From the NCBI GenBank assembly GCA_029267335.1, contig JAJUJC010000002.1, positions 186,001 to 250,000 on the forward strand: DNA of 64,000 nucleotides. Reading direction: 5' to 3'. The notes below the pieces were generated by a model. It was not told the origin of the DNA. It made no database searches and saw only the letters and a program-made list of their open reading frames with translations. Below are positions 40,170 through 47,748 of the stretch, piece by piece. A program made the translations under genes and the position numbers. How positions within the stretch are numbered: position 1 is the first letter of the stretch; each line of letters begins with the position of its first letter. Source of the DNA: Intestinibacillus massiliensis (GTDB lineage: Bacteria; Bacillota; Clostridia; Oscillospirales; Butyricicoccaceae).

Positions 40170-40688
40170 ATGACGGTAAGCTATCGGCTGACGCCGGAGG
40201 ACTATGTCGCGTTCAACCGCTATCTCCTACAGCATGACCCCGCGATGCGGCGGCGCATCCGCACCGTGCAGTTCGGCGGCGCGGCGGCGGTGCTCGTACT
40301 CGGCGCGGCGGTGTGCCGGTTTGCGCTGCACGGCGCGTATTTCCCCACGATGGGGCTGTTTGCGCTCGCGGCGGTGCTGTTTTTTGTGTATGTGGAAAAT
40401 CAGGCGCGCAGCAGCCTGTCCCGTCGTGTCGAGCTGCAAGTGCGCGAGGGCGAGGGCATTGCGCTCGGGGAACGCTCGCTCACCGTCGTGTCGGACGGAC
40501 TCACGCTGTCCACACCCGAGGGCGTCGAGCACTTTCCGGCGGCGGCGCTGTCCTGCGTCGCGCGCGACAAGACCCATCTGTTCGTGCTCACACACGACCG
40601 GCAGGCGATCACCGTGCCGCTCGCCGCATTTGAAAACGCGGACGATGCACAGAATTTCTACAGCGCCGCGCTCGCGCTATGCACATAA
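40170..40688 (+). CDS. YcxB-like membrane protein
   Basis: A 172-residue protein with two adjacent membrane helices (about residues 33-50 and 58-74) followed by a soluble C-terminal domain, SLSRRVELQVREGEGIALGERSLTVVSDGLTL. This is the layout of YcxB-like proteins, whose function is not known. It starts 15 bp after the MgtC-like gene, with AAAGGAGGC upstream. The C-terminal fold resembles a PH-like beta structure. Confidence 0.75.
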   Translation: MTVSYRLTPEDYVAFNRYLLQHDPAMRRRIRTVQFGGAAAVLVLGAAVCRFALHGAYFPTMGLFALAAVLFFVYVENQARSSLSRRVELQVREGEGIALGERSLTVVSDGLTLSTPEGVEHFPAAALSCVARDKTHLFVLTHDRQAITVPLAAFENADDAQNFYSAALALCT

Positions 40689-40753
40689 GACTGGCGCGGC
40701 GGTTTGTGATAGGATAGAGCCAAAGCCAACCGAACCGTAAAGGGGAATCACAC

Positions 40754-41614
40754 ATGAAATTTGATGGGGAAGCACTCGGCGGTACCGTCGAGGTGCTGCC
40801 GCTCGCGGAGGGGCTTGCGCGTGTCGAGCAGCAGGGACTGTCCAAAACGCTCGGCAGGGCGCTGACCAATATCCACTTCTGCAAGGCGGAGCGCTATGCT
40901 GACCTTGTGCTCGGCACGATCGCCGCACCCGAGAAGAGCGAACGCCGTAAAACCGGCGTGTTTGCATTCCTGCTCGTGCCCGATCGGCTGATTTTTCTCG
41001 ACGATCACGGCGTGGTCGACGGTCTGCTCGCCCGCGCGCAGGAAAACGGGAGCTGGACGACGCTGCCGACCTTTCTCATCGCCGTGCTCGAAACGCTGAT
41101 CGAAAATGACCTTGCCTACTTGCAGCAGCTTGAGAGCAGCATCGTCTCCTATGAGGAAACACTGCTTGCAGGCGAATTTGCAGATTTTTCCGCGCGTTAT
41201 ATGCTGCTCAACCATAAAATCGTTGCGTTCGACCGCTATTATTTGCAGCTCATCGACCTGTGCGATACCCTGTTCGACAGCGCGCTGCTGGGCGATACCG
41301 ACCGCGCACAGCTTGAGCGTTTTTCCGCGCGCTGCGCACGGCTCGAGGGCGAGGCACAGATGCTGCGTGAGAGCCTGCTCCAACTGCGCAGCGAATATCA
41401 GGCGCAGATCGAACTGAAACAGAACAATATCATGCAGATCCTGACCGTTGTCACCACGGTTTTCATGCCGCTCACCCTCATCGTCGGGTGGTACGGCATG
41501 AACTTCAATATTCCGGAGCTGTCGTGGCGCTACGGCTACCCCGCCGTGTGCGTGCTCAGCGCGGTCATCGTCGTGGTCACGGTCTGGCTGTGCAAACGCA
41601 AAAAATTTTTCTGA
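40754..41614 (+). CDS. corA: CorA-family magnesium/divalent-cation transporter
   Basis: A 286-residue CorA protein: a cytoplasmic alpha/beta domain (1-220), then two C-terminal membrane helices with the GMN signature in IVGWYGMNFNIPELSW and FMPLTLIVG before it. The last residues are a basic tail (LCKRKKFF). It forms a pentameric Mg2+ channel. The usual long N-terminal domain is shortened. It follows MgtC-like and YcxB-like genes and is closed by a terminator. Confidence 0.93.
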   Translation: MKFDGEALGGTVEVLPLAEGLARVEQQGLSKTLGRALTNIHFCKAERYADLVLGTIAAPEKSERRKTGVFAFLLVPDRLIFLDDHGVVDGLLARAQENGSWTTLPTFLIAVLETLIENDLAYLQQLESSIVSYEETLLAGEFADFSARYMLLNHKIVAFDRYYLQLIDLCDTLFDSALLGDTDRAQLERFSARCARLEGEAQMLRESLLQLRSEYQAQIELKQNNIMQILTVVTTVFMPLTLIVGWYGMNFNIPELSWRYGYPAVCVLSAVIVVVTVWLCKRKKFF

Positions 41615-41617
41615 GGC

Positions 41618-41651
41618 ACACCCCCGCCCGAATGCTTGGACGGGGGTGTTT
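41618..41651 (+). terminator. Terminator after corA
   Basis: CACCCCCGCCC pairs with GGACGGGGGTG and is followed by TTTTGCC. Confidence 0.75.
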
Positions 41652-41730
41652 TGCCTTTGCACGGAATGCCTAAAAAACGTACAGAATTTTGGTGCATCAG
41701 CTAAAAAATAACCGGTTAACCAGCGCAATA

Positions 41731-41758
41731 TTGACATTGTTACGAAAAATGCTATGAT
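41731..41758 (+). promoter_or_regulatory. Promoter for the hydrogenase operon
   Basis: TTGACA (41731-41736), 16 bp spacer, TATGAT (41753-41758). Palindromes TAACCGGTTA (41708-41717) and GGTTAACC (41713-41720) lie just before the -35 and could bind a redox regulator such as Rex; the match to the Rex consensus is only partial. Confidence 0.75.
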
Positions 41759-41805
41759 TAAAAAGGTTCTATTTCGCACTCAAATTTTTCTAGGAGGTCG
41801 ACCCT

Positions 41806-42291
41806 ATGCAGGAGCAGCAGCTCGCACGCGTGCGGGAAATTGTCACGGCATACGACGCGAATCCGGCAAACCTGATCGCCATTTTACAGGAGATCCAGGC
41901 GGACGCGAAGTATCTCAGTGAAGAAGCATTGACACTGGTCGCCCAGCTTTTGGGCGTGAGCACAGCGAAGGTTTACAGTGTAGCCACCTTTTACGAAAAC
42001 TTTTCTTTGGAGTCGAAGGGGCGACACATCATCAAGGTCTGCGCGGGCACGGCGTGCCATGTGCGCAAATCGCAGCCGATTTATGACGCGATCGCGTCCT
42101 ATCTGGAGCTGACGGGCAAGAAAAAGACCTCGGCGGACGGCATGTTCACGCTCGAGACCGTCGCCTGTCTGGGTGCGTGCGGGCTTGCGCCCGTCATGAC
42201 GATCGACGGCGAGGTCTATGCGAAAATGACGCCTGACGCAGCGCTCGCGCTGCTGCAGGACATCCGCAGCAAGGAGGCGCAGGCAGGATGA
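41806..42291 (+). CDS. hydC: [FeFe] hydrogenase subunit HydC (NuoE-like)
   Basis: HydC carries a [2Fe-2S] cluster and is the smallest subunit of the trimeric hydrogenase. The 161-residue protein has a helical N-terminal domain and the thioredoxin-like cluster domain, with cysteines in KVCAGTACHV and VACLGACGLAP. AGGAGG precedes the ATG. Its stop codon overlaps the hydB start. It is the first gene of hydC-hydB-hydA. Confidence 0.95.
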   Translation: MQEQQLARVREIVTAYDANPANLIAILQEIQADAKYLSEEALTLVAQLLGVSTAKVYSVATFYENFSLESKGRHIIKVCAGTACHVRKSQPIYDAIASYLELTGKKKTSADGMFTLETVACLGACGLAPVMTIDGEVYAKMTPDAALALLQDIRSKEAQAG

Positions 42292-44180
42292 GAACCAAAA
42301 TGACACGCGACAGCTTCCACGTTTTTCAGGCGAATGCGCGCAATGCCCTGCGCCAGAGCGAACGCATCACCTCGGTGCTCATTTGCGCGGGCACGGGCTG
42401 TATCGCGGGCGGCGCGATGAACATCTATGAGAACATTCAGGCGGAGTGCGCGGCGCGCGGTCTGCCCGTCTATGTCGGTCTCAAGCACGATTCCGACGAG
42501 GAAAAGAGCCTGCACGTTAAGATGAGCGGCTGCCACGGCTTCTGCGAAATGGGACCGCTCGTCCATATCGAACCGCAGGGCATCATGTACATCCACGTCA
42601 AGCCCGAGGACTGCCACGAGATCATCGAAAAGACCATCCTCGGCGGCGAGATCATCGACCGTCTGGTCTACCATCTGGACGGCGTAGCCTATCCCAAGCA
42701 GGAGGACATCCCCTTCTACAAAAAACAGCACCGCGTCGTGCTCGAAAACTGCGGCAAGAGCGACGCGGAGGACATCGAAGAATACATCGCCAAGGGCGGC
42801 TATGAGGGTTTTGAAAAGGCGCTCTTCGAGATGACCGGCGAGGACATCTGCAAGGTCATCACGGATTCCGGTCTGCGCGGACGCGGCGGCGGCGGCTTCC
42901 CCGCCGGACGCAAGTGGGACGGCGCGCGCCGCCAGAACGCACCGCAGAAGTTCATCGTGTGCAACGGCGACGAGGGCGATCCGGGCGCGTTCATGGATCG
43001 CTCGGTCATGGAGGGCAACCCGCACAGCACGCTCGAGGGCATGATGATCGCGGGCCTCGCTGTGGGCGCGCGCGAGGGCTATGTCTATGTGCGTGCGGAG
43101 TATCCGCTCGCGGTCAGCCGCCTCAAGACTGCCATCGCCAAGGCGGAGGACTACGGTCTGCTCGGTGACCACATCATGGGTACGGATTTCAGCTTCCATA
43201 TCCATGTCAACCGCGGCGCGGGCGCGTTCGTATGCGGCGAGGGCAGCGCGCTGACCGCGTCGATCGAGGGCAACCGCGGCATGCCGCGCGTCAAGCCCCC
43301 GCGCACCATCGAGCACGGTCTGTGGGACTCGCCCACGGTGCTCAATAACGTCGAGACCTTCTCGAACGTGCCGCTCATCATCCGCAACGGTGTGGATTGG
43401 TATCGCTCGATCGGCACCAAGACCAGCCCGGGTACCAAGGCGTTCGCGCTCACCGGCAACGTCGTCAACACCGGTCTCATCGAGGTGCCCATGGGCACGA
43501 CCGTGCGCGAGGTCGTCTTTGACATCGGCGGCGGTATCCAGAGCGGCAAGCAGTTCAAGGCGGTGCAGATCGGCGGCCCCTCGGGCGGCTGCTGCTGTGC
43601 CTCCAAGGAGCATCTCGACCTGCCGCTCGACTTTGACTCGCTTAAGGGCATCGGCGCGATGATCGGCTCGGGCGGTCTGGTCGTTATGGACGAGGACACC
43701 TGCATGGTCGAGGTGGCGCGCTTCTTCATGCGCTTCACCCAGAACGAATCGTGCGGCAAGTGCGTGCCGTGTCGCGAGGGTACCAAGCGCATGCTGGAAA
43801 TCCTCGACCGCATTCTCGACAACAAGGGCACGCTCGAGGATCTCGACCTGCTTGAGGAGCTGTCGAGCACGATCACGAACACCGCGCTGTGCGGCCTCGG
43901 CAAGAGCGCGTGCAAGCCGGTGCAGAGCACGCTCAAATATTTCCGCGACGAATATCTGCGCCATGTCGTCGACCACCACTGCCCGATCTGCAATAAGGAA
44001 AAACCGCACCCGAAGATCGTCGCGGAGCTGTGTAAGGGCTGCGGCAAGTGCCGCAAGAACTGCCCGATGGACGCGATCGAGGGTGCACCCAAGCAGGTGC
44101 ACACCATCACCGCGGACAAGTGCGTCAACTGCGGCGCGTGCATCCAGAACTGCCCGTTCGGGGCGATCAAGGAGGGTTAA
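42288..44180 (+). CDS. hydB: [FeFe] hydrogenase flavoprotein subunit HydB (NuoF-like)
   Basis: HydB binds FMN and NAD(H) and is the flavin site of electron bifurcation or NADH-coupled hydrogen cycling. The 630-residue protein has, in order: a thioredoxin-like [2Fe-2S] domain (Cys33, 38, 82, 86), the FMN-binding GRGGGGFPAGRKW (198-210), NGDEGDPGAFMDR, an SLBB domain, the NuoF [4Fe-4S] site CGKCVPC (489-495) with Cys535, and two C-terminal [4Fe-4S] ferredoxin motifs. It starts in ATGA overlapping hydC and is followed by hydA after 3 bp. Confidence 0.96.
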   Translation: MRTKMTRDSFHVFQANARNALRQSERITSVLICAGTGCIAGGAMNIYENIQAECAARGLPVYVGLKHDSDEEKSLHVKMSGCHGFCEMGPLVHIEPQGIMYIHVKPEDCHEIIEKTILGGEIIDRLVYHLDGVAYPKQEDIPFYKKQHRVVLENCGKSDAEDIEEYIAKGGYEGFEKALFEMTGEDICKVITDSGLRGRGGGGFPAGRKWDGARRQNAPQKFIVCNGDEGDPGAFMDRSVMEGNPHSTLEGMMIAGLAVGAREGYVYVRAEYPLAVSRLKTAIAKAEDYGLLGDHIMGTDFSFHIHVNRGAGAFVCGEGSALTASIEGNRGMPRVKPPRTIEHGLWDSPTVLNNVETFSNVPLIIRNGVDWYRSIGTKTSPGTKAFALTGNVVNTGLIEVPMGTTVREVVFDIGGGIQSGKQFKAVQIGGPSGGCCCASKEHLDLPLDFDSLKGIGAMIGSGGLVVMDEDTCMVEVARFFMRFTQNESCGKCVPCREGTKRMLEILDRILDNKGTLEDLDLLEELSSTITNTALCGLGKSACKPVQSTLKYFRDEYLRHVVDHHCPICNKEKPHPKIVAELCKGCGKCRKNCPMDAIEGAPKQVHTITADKCVNCGACIQNCPFGAIKEG

Positions 44181-44183
44181 GCG

Positions 44184-45875
44184 ATGGCAAAGGGAATTAT
44201 GTATATCGACGGTCAGCGCGTGCCCTTCGACGGGGAGAAAAACGTGCTGGCAGTCATCCGCAAGGCGGGCATCGACATGCCGACATTCTGCTATTATTCC
44301 GAACTTTCGGTCTACGGCGCGTGCCGCATGTGCGTGGTCGAGGACGAGCGCGGCAACATTGACGCTTCGTGCTCAATGGAGCCCAAGGACGGCATGAAGA
44401 TCCGCACGAACACGGCCAAGCTGCTCAAGCACCGCCGTATGATTCTGGAGCTCATGCTGTCCTCGCACTGCCGCGACTGCACAACCTGCGAAAAGAGCGG
44501 CGACTGCCGTTTGCAGGAGCTGGCGCTGCGCTTCGGCGTGCGCCGCGTGCGTTTTGCCGACACCCGTCCGGAGTACGAGACCGACGATTCCTCGCCCGCG
44601 ATCGTGCGCGACCCCAATAAGTGCATCCTGTGCGGCGACTGCATCCGTGTGTGCGATGAAATGCAGGGCATGGGCATCCTGAACTTTGCGTTCCGCGGCA
44701 GCGAATTGCAGGTCATGCCTGCGTTCGACCGCAAGCTCGCCCAGACCGACTGCGTCAGCTGCGGACAGTGCGCGGCGGCATGTCCGACCGGCGCGATCAC
44801 GATCTTCAACGAGATCGGTCGTGCGTGGCGAGCGCTGCACAATCCAAACAAGCGTGTCGTGTTCCAGATCGCGCCTGCTGTGCGTGTCGCCGTGGGCGAA
44901 GCGTTCGGTCTGTCGTCCTCGGTCAACGCGATCGACAAGCTGGTCGCGGCGCTCAAGATGATGGGCGCGGACGAGGTGTTCGACACGACCTTCGGCGCGG
45001 ATCTGACCGTTATGGAGGAGTCCGCCGAGTTTCTCGAGCGTCTCAAGGCGGGCGGACCGTTCCCGATGTTCACCTCGTGCTGTCCGGCATGGGTGAAATA
45101 CGTCGAAAAGAAGCGTCCGCACTTCCTCAAGAATATTTCGACCTGCAAGTCTCCGATGGAGATGTTCGCCGCCGTGCTGCGTGACCAGTATGCCGCAAAG
45201 GACGCGGCGGACGGACGCGAGACCTTCCACATCGCGATCATGCCGTGCACCGCGAAGAAAATGGAAGCAGCGCGCGACGAGTTCCTTCATGAGGGCAAGC
45301 GCGACGTTGATCTCGTGCTCACGACGCAGGAAATCATCAACATGATCAAGGAATCCGGCATCCGCTTTGCGGAGCTGGACGGCGAAGCGCCCGATCTGCC
45401 ATTCGGCATGGGCACGGGTGCGGCCACCATCTTCGGCACGACGGGCGGTGTCGCGGAAGCAGTCGTGCGCCGCGTGGTCGAGGACAAGTCCAAGAACACG
45501 CTGCAAGCGATCCAGTTCTCCGGTCTGCGCGGCACGGATTGCATCCGCGCGATCTCCATTCCGGTCGGTGACCGCGCGCTGCGCATCGCGGTCGTGCACG
45601 GTCTGGTGCACGCGCAGAAGCTGCTTGACGACATCGAAGCGGGCAACGAGTACTTCGATCTGGTCGAGGTCATGACCTGCAAGACCGGCTGTGTCGGCGG
45701 CGCGGGACAGCCCTACGGCTTGAGCCCGCTCAAGCGGCAGCGCGCTCAGGGTCTGTACGAAGCCGACCGAAACGCGCTCATCAAAAGCTCGGAGTGCAAC
45801 CCCTATGTCACCGAGCTGTACGCCGGCGCACTCAAGGGGCGCAGCCACGAGCTGCTGCATGTCCACTATAAGTAA
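44184..45875 (+). CDS. hydA: [FeFe] hydrogenase catalytic subunit HydA
   Basis: The 563-residue catalytic subunit reduces protons to hydrogen or the reverse. N-terminal clusters: [2Fe-2S] Cys36, 47, 50, 63; His95-Cys99-Cys102-Cys108 [4Fe-4S]; two ferredoxin-type [4Fe-4S]. H-cluster motifs: TSCCPAW (297-303), MPCTAKKME (353-361) and EVMTCKTGCVGGAGQP (Cys499, Cys503). The third motif departs from the common MACPGGCxxGGGQP: Lys500 replaces Pro and Ala507 replaces Gly. All cluster-binding cysteines are present, so activity is expected. The operon is closed by a strong terminator. Confidence 0.96.
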   Translation: MAKGIMYIDGQRVPFDGEKNVLAVIRKAGIDMPTFCYYSELSVYGACRMCVVEDERGNIDASCSMEPKDGMKIRTNTAKLLKHRRMILELMLSSHCRDCTTCEKSGDCRLQELALRFGVRRVRFADTRPEYETDDSSPAIVRDPNKCILCGDCIRVCDEMQGMGILNFAFRGSELQVMPAFDRKLAQTDCVSCGQCAAACPTGAITIFNEIGRAWRALHNPNKRVVFQIAPAVRVAVGEAFGLSSSVNAIDKLVAALKMMGADEVFDTTFGADLTVMEESAEFLERLKAGGPFPMFTSCCPAWVKYVEKKRPHFLKNISTCKSPMEMFAAVLRDQYAAKDAADGRETFHIAIMPCTAKKMEAARDEFLHEGKRDVDLVLTTQEIINMIKESGIRFAELDGEAPDLPFGMGTGAATIFGTTGGVAEAVVRRVVEDKSKNTLQAIQFSGLRGTDCIRAISIPVGDRALRIAVVHGLVHAQKLLDDIEAGNEYFDLVEVMTCKTGCVGGAGQPYGLSPLKRQRAQGLYEADRNALIKSSECNPYVTELYAGALKGRSHELLHVHYK

Positions 45876-45880
45876 AAAGC

Positions 45881-45918
45881 AAATAAGGGCTGCCGCGTAT
45901 GCGGCAGCCCTTATTTTA
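45881..45918 (+). terminator. Terminator of the hydrogenase operon
   Basis: AAATAAGGGCTGCCGC (45881-45896) pairs with GCGGCAGCCCTTATTT (45901-45916), loop GTAT, followed by T. Confidence 0.93.
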
Positions 45919-45928
45919 GTGTCGGAGG

Positions 45929-45990
45929 AAAGGTGGAGGCAGCGAGCGCAAGCAATGAAAAAAGCACCTGTCGTTTGACAAGTGCTTTGT
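45929..45990. repeat. 62-bp direct repeat, copy A (contains tRNA-type terminator)
   Basis: Identical over 62 bp to 46195-46256. The central part reads as a minus-strand terminator, AAGCACTTGTC / GACAGGTGCTT followed by T. A GC-rich tail with GCGCTCGC-like repeats extends to the left. Confidence 0.85.
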
Positions 45991-46074
45991 GCGAGCGCGA
46001 GCGAGCCGCCGCCCCTGCGACGTGCGACTTCCGGACGATTCATTCGTCCGGAAGTATTAAATTCTCACGGATTC

Positions 46075-46115
46075 CAAAAGAAAAGAACCAATCTTGTGAT
46101 TGGTTCTTTTCTTTT
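46075..46115. terminator. Hairpin next to the tRNA remnant
   Basis: AAAAGAAAAGAACCAATC pairs with GATTGGTTCTTTTCTTTT around a short loop. It would terminate transcription in either direction and follows the tRNA-like remnant read on the minus strand. Confidence 0.75.
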
Positions 46116-46144
46116 GGAGCGGCTGACGAGGCTCGAACTCGCTA
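46114..46144 (-). pseudogene. Duplicated 3' end of tRNA-Gly (T arm, acceptor and CCA)
   Basis: The 31 bp match exactly 46260-46290, which is the T arm, acceptor 3' strand and CCA of the intact tRNA-Gly. The 5' half of the tRNA is missing; instead a hairpin CCCCGTGAAAG/CTTTCACGGGG (near 46150-46177) precedes it. This may be a tRNA remnant or an attachment-site duplication left by an integrated element. Confidence 0.75.
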
Positions 46145-46194
46145 TCACACCCCGTGAAAGACGAGCTTTCACGGGGACCCCACCTCGATTATAA

Positions 46195-46256
46195 AAAGGT
46201 GGAGGCAGCGAGCGCAAGCAATGAAAAAAGCACCTGTCGTTTGACAAGTGCTTTGT
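46195..46256. repeat. 62-bp direct repeat, copy B (terminator of tRNA-Gly)
   Basis: Same 62 bp as 45929-45990, offset 266 bp. Read on the minus strand it begins 4 bp after the tRNA CCA end and forms the tRNA terminator hairpin AAGCACTTGTC/GACAGGTGCTT plus T6. Confidence 0.88.
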
Positions 46257-46260
46257 TTCT

Positions 46261-46336
46261 TGGAGCGGCTGACGAGGCTCGAACTCGCTACCTCCACCTT
46301 GGCAAGGTGGCGCTCTACCAGATGAGCTACAGCCGC
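46261..46336 (-). tRNA. tRNA-Gly (anticodon GCC)
   Basis: The cloverleaf reads on the minus strand from 46336: acceptor GCGGCTG/CAGCCGC, D arm with AGCTCATCTGGTAGAGC, anticodon stem CCACC/GGTGG enclosing TT-GCC-AA, T arm GAGGTAGCGAGTTCGAGCCTC-like region, then T and an encoded CCA (46261-46263). Its promoter is TTGACG-17-TATAAT (46381-46409) and its terminator is the 62-bp repeat. A perfect inverted repeat TTGACA-n5-TGTCAA (46356-46372) lies in its 5' leader. Confidence 0.97.
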
Positions 46337-46380
46337 ATATTTTGTTTTTGTTTTGTTGACATGTCGTGTCAACGTTGATT

Positions 46381-46409
46381 ATTATATCAACTCATTCACG
46401 TTTCGTCAA
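46381..46409 (-). promoter_or_regulatory. Promoter for tRNA-Gly
   Basis: Minus-strand TTGACG (46404-46409), 17 bp spacer, TATAAT (46381-46386), about 45 bp before the mature tRNA 5' end. Confidence 0.75.
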
Positions 46410-46434
46410 GCGTTTTTCCGAAATATTTTCAAAA

Positions 46435-46465
46435 TATTTTGGGAGCACCGCAGCGCCCCCAAAAT
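46435..46465 (-). terminator. Terminator after the LUD-domain gene
   Basis: Minus-strand ATTTTGGGGGC pairs with GCTCCCAAAAT with one bulge, then A/T-rich sequence. Confidence 0.55.
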
Positions 46466-46492
46466 CGCTCCAATCGCAGGAAAACCGCGGGA

Positions 46493-47077
46493 TTAATACC
46501 CCAAGTCCTGTCCGATGAGTACAAGCTCATAGTGCGCAAAGCTCATCGGCGGGGCAAACAGCACGCTGAGCGCGCGGCAGATGCGCGCGGGGCTTTGGCA
46601 GTCATGGCACACGCCGTCGACCGCGCAGGGCGTTTTGCATTGCAGGCGCTGCGCATTGCGGGGCGCGGCGATCTCGCGCGTGCGGCGGATCGCATCGGCA
46701 AGCGTCGGCTCGAGTTTGTTGACGCCGCACACGGTGTAGCAGCGCTTCGGCCCGTAGATCGCGGCGGACACGCGGTTACCCGAGCCGTCCAGGTTGACAA
46801 TCTCGCCGGTTTGGGACAGCCCGTTCGCAGAGGTCACATAAATTTCGCTGTCCTGCACGCGTACGCCGCCGTTTTTCCAGTGCCAGTGCACGGTCGCGCC
46901 CGCGTTGGTCAGTGCATCATAAGCGCCGAGCGTATCCAGTGTCATCGAGCCGCCGAACGATACGCTGTGCCCCGCGCACGCGGTCGCGAGGTAAGCGGTC
47001 GCGTCCGCAGCGCGCTCAAAATAGGTCACAGCGAAGCCGTGCGCGCGAAACGCTGCGCATACCTTGTCGAGTTCCAT
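46493..47077 (-). CDS. LUD-domain (lactate utilisation-type) protein
   Basis: A 194-residue protein of the LutC/LUD family with TYFERAADATAYL, VSFGGSMTLDTLGAYDAL, VYVTSANGLSQTGEIVNLDGSGNRV and a cysteine-containing end (CHDCQSPARICRALSVL). Members act in lactate oxidation (LutABC) or in other poorly understood roles; single-domain clostridial forms are common and mostly uncharacterised. ATG at 47075-47077 with GGAG upstream was preferred to a GTG at 47086. It follows the HAD phosphatase closely and converges on no other gene. Confidence 0.85.
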   Translation of the reverse strand: MELDKVCAAFRAHGFAVTYFERAADATAYLATACAGHSVSFGGSMTLDTLGAYDALTNAGATVHWHWKNGGVRVQDSEIYVTSANGLSQTGEIVNLDGSGNRVSAAIYGPKRCYTVCGVNKLEPTLADAIRRTREIAAPRNAQRLQCKTPCAVDGVCHDCQSPARICRALSVLFAPPMSFAHYELVLIGQDLGY

Positions 47078-47082
47078 GAAAA

Positions 47083-47733
47083 TCACAGCTCCAGTTTGTC
47101 CAAAAGCGCCATCGGCGTGTCGATCAGCACATCCGCGCCGTTTTCAAGCAGAATTTCACGCGAGCGAAATCCCCATGTTACGCCGACTGCGAACAGTCCT
47201 GCATTTTTTGCGGTCTGCATATCCACGCCGCTGTCTCCGACATAGAGCACATGAGCCGCATCCGTGCCGAAGGCGGTCAGCATGTCGTGCACGGCGGTCG
47301 GGTCGGGCTTGCGCGGCACGCCGGCACGCTCGCCGCGAATATCCGCGAAGCGCGTTTTTCCAAAATAGTGGTGTACGAGCGCGCGGCTCGCGGGGTCGTA
47401 TTTGTTGGACAGCACGCCGAGTATCACGCCGCGCGCGGTGAGCGCGTCGAGTAAGGCGGGGATGCCGTCGTAGGGCGCGGTGCGCACGGTCATATGGTCG
47501 TTGTAGTACACGCGGAAATCCGCGAGGCAGTCGTCGCGTTCGCGCACATGTGCTTCAGGCAGTGCGCGCTCGATGAGCTTGCCCACGCCGTTGCCGACGA
47601 ACTGCCGCACCTCCTCGACGGTGCGGGTGGGATAGCTGCGCTTTGATAACGAAAAGTTGACTGCGTCCGTTAAATCACCAAGCGTATTTAAAAGAGTGCC
47701 GTCCAGATCAAAAATTACATGGGTATATTGCAT
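47083..47733 (-). CDS. HAD-superfamily phosphatase (phosphoglycolate phosphatase-like)
   Basis: A 216-residue HAD hydrolase with the nucleophile motif FDLDGTLLNTLGDL, motif II VLSNKYD, motif III lysine in RKPDP and motif IV YVGDSGVDMQTAKNAG. The cap domain and length match Gph-like phosphoglycolate phosphatases or related sugar-phosphate phosphatases. ATG 47731-47733 was chosen; a TTG five codons earlier overlaps the malQ stop region. It is read after malQ on the same strand. Confidence 0.9.
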   Translation of the reverse strand: MQYTHVIFDLDGTLLNTLGDLTDAVNFSLSKRSYPTRTVEEVRQFVGNGVGKLIERALPEAHVRERDDCLADFRVYYNDHMTVRTAPYDGIPALLDALTARGVILGVLSNKYDPASRALVHHYFGKTRFADIRGERAGVPRKPDPTAVHDMLTAFGTDAAHVLYVGDSGVDMQTAKNAGLFAVGVTWGFRSREILLENGADVLIDTPMALLDKLEL

Positions 47734-47748
47734 GTTAAACTTCACCAA

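Larger units (their letters stand above)
45876..46260. other. Repeat-rich non-coding region between hydA and tRNA-Gly
   Basis: About 385 bp with no credible gene. It contains the hydA terminator, both 62-bp repeat copies, a 31-bp copy of the tRNA 3' end, and several perfect hairpins, including one with TTCCGGACGA/TCGTCCGGAA (near 46029-46053). All frames lack ribosome sites. Confidence 0.7.

Noticed and set aside
41700-41730. A canonical Rex site upstream of hydC
   Set aside because: The palindromes lack the TTGT...ACAA ends expected for Rex, so only a generic operator is proposed.
42216-44102. A long minus-strand frame opposite hydB
   Set aside because: It is antisense to a well-supported hydrogenase subunit and its composition (runs of Arg, Ala, Val, His) is that of an antisense frame.
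45933-46378. Short proteins encoded in the repeat region around tRNA-Gly
   Set aside because: The frames are created by repeats and the tRNA itself, have no ribosome sites and share identical segments.
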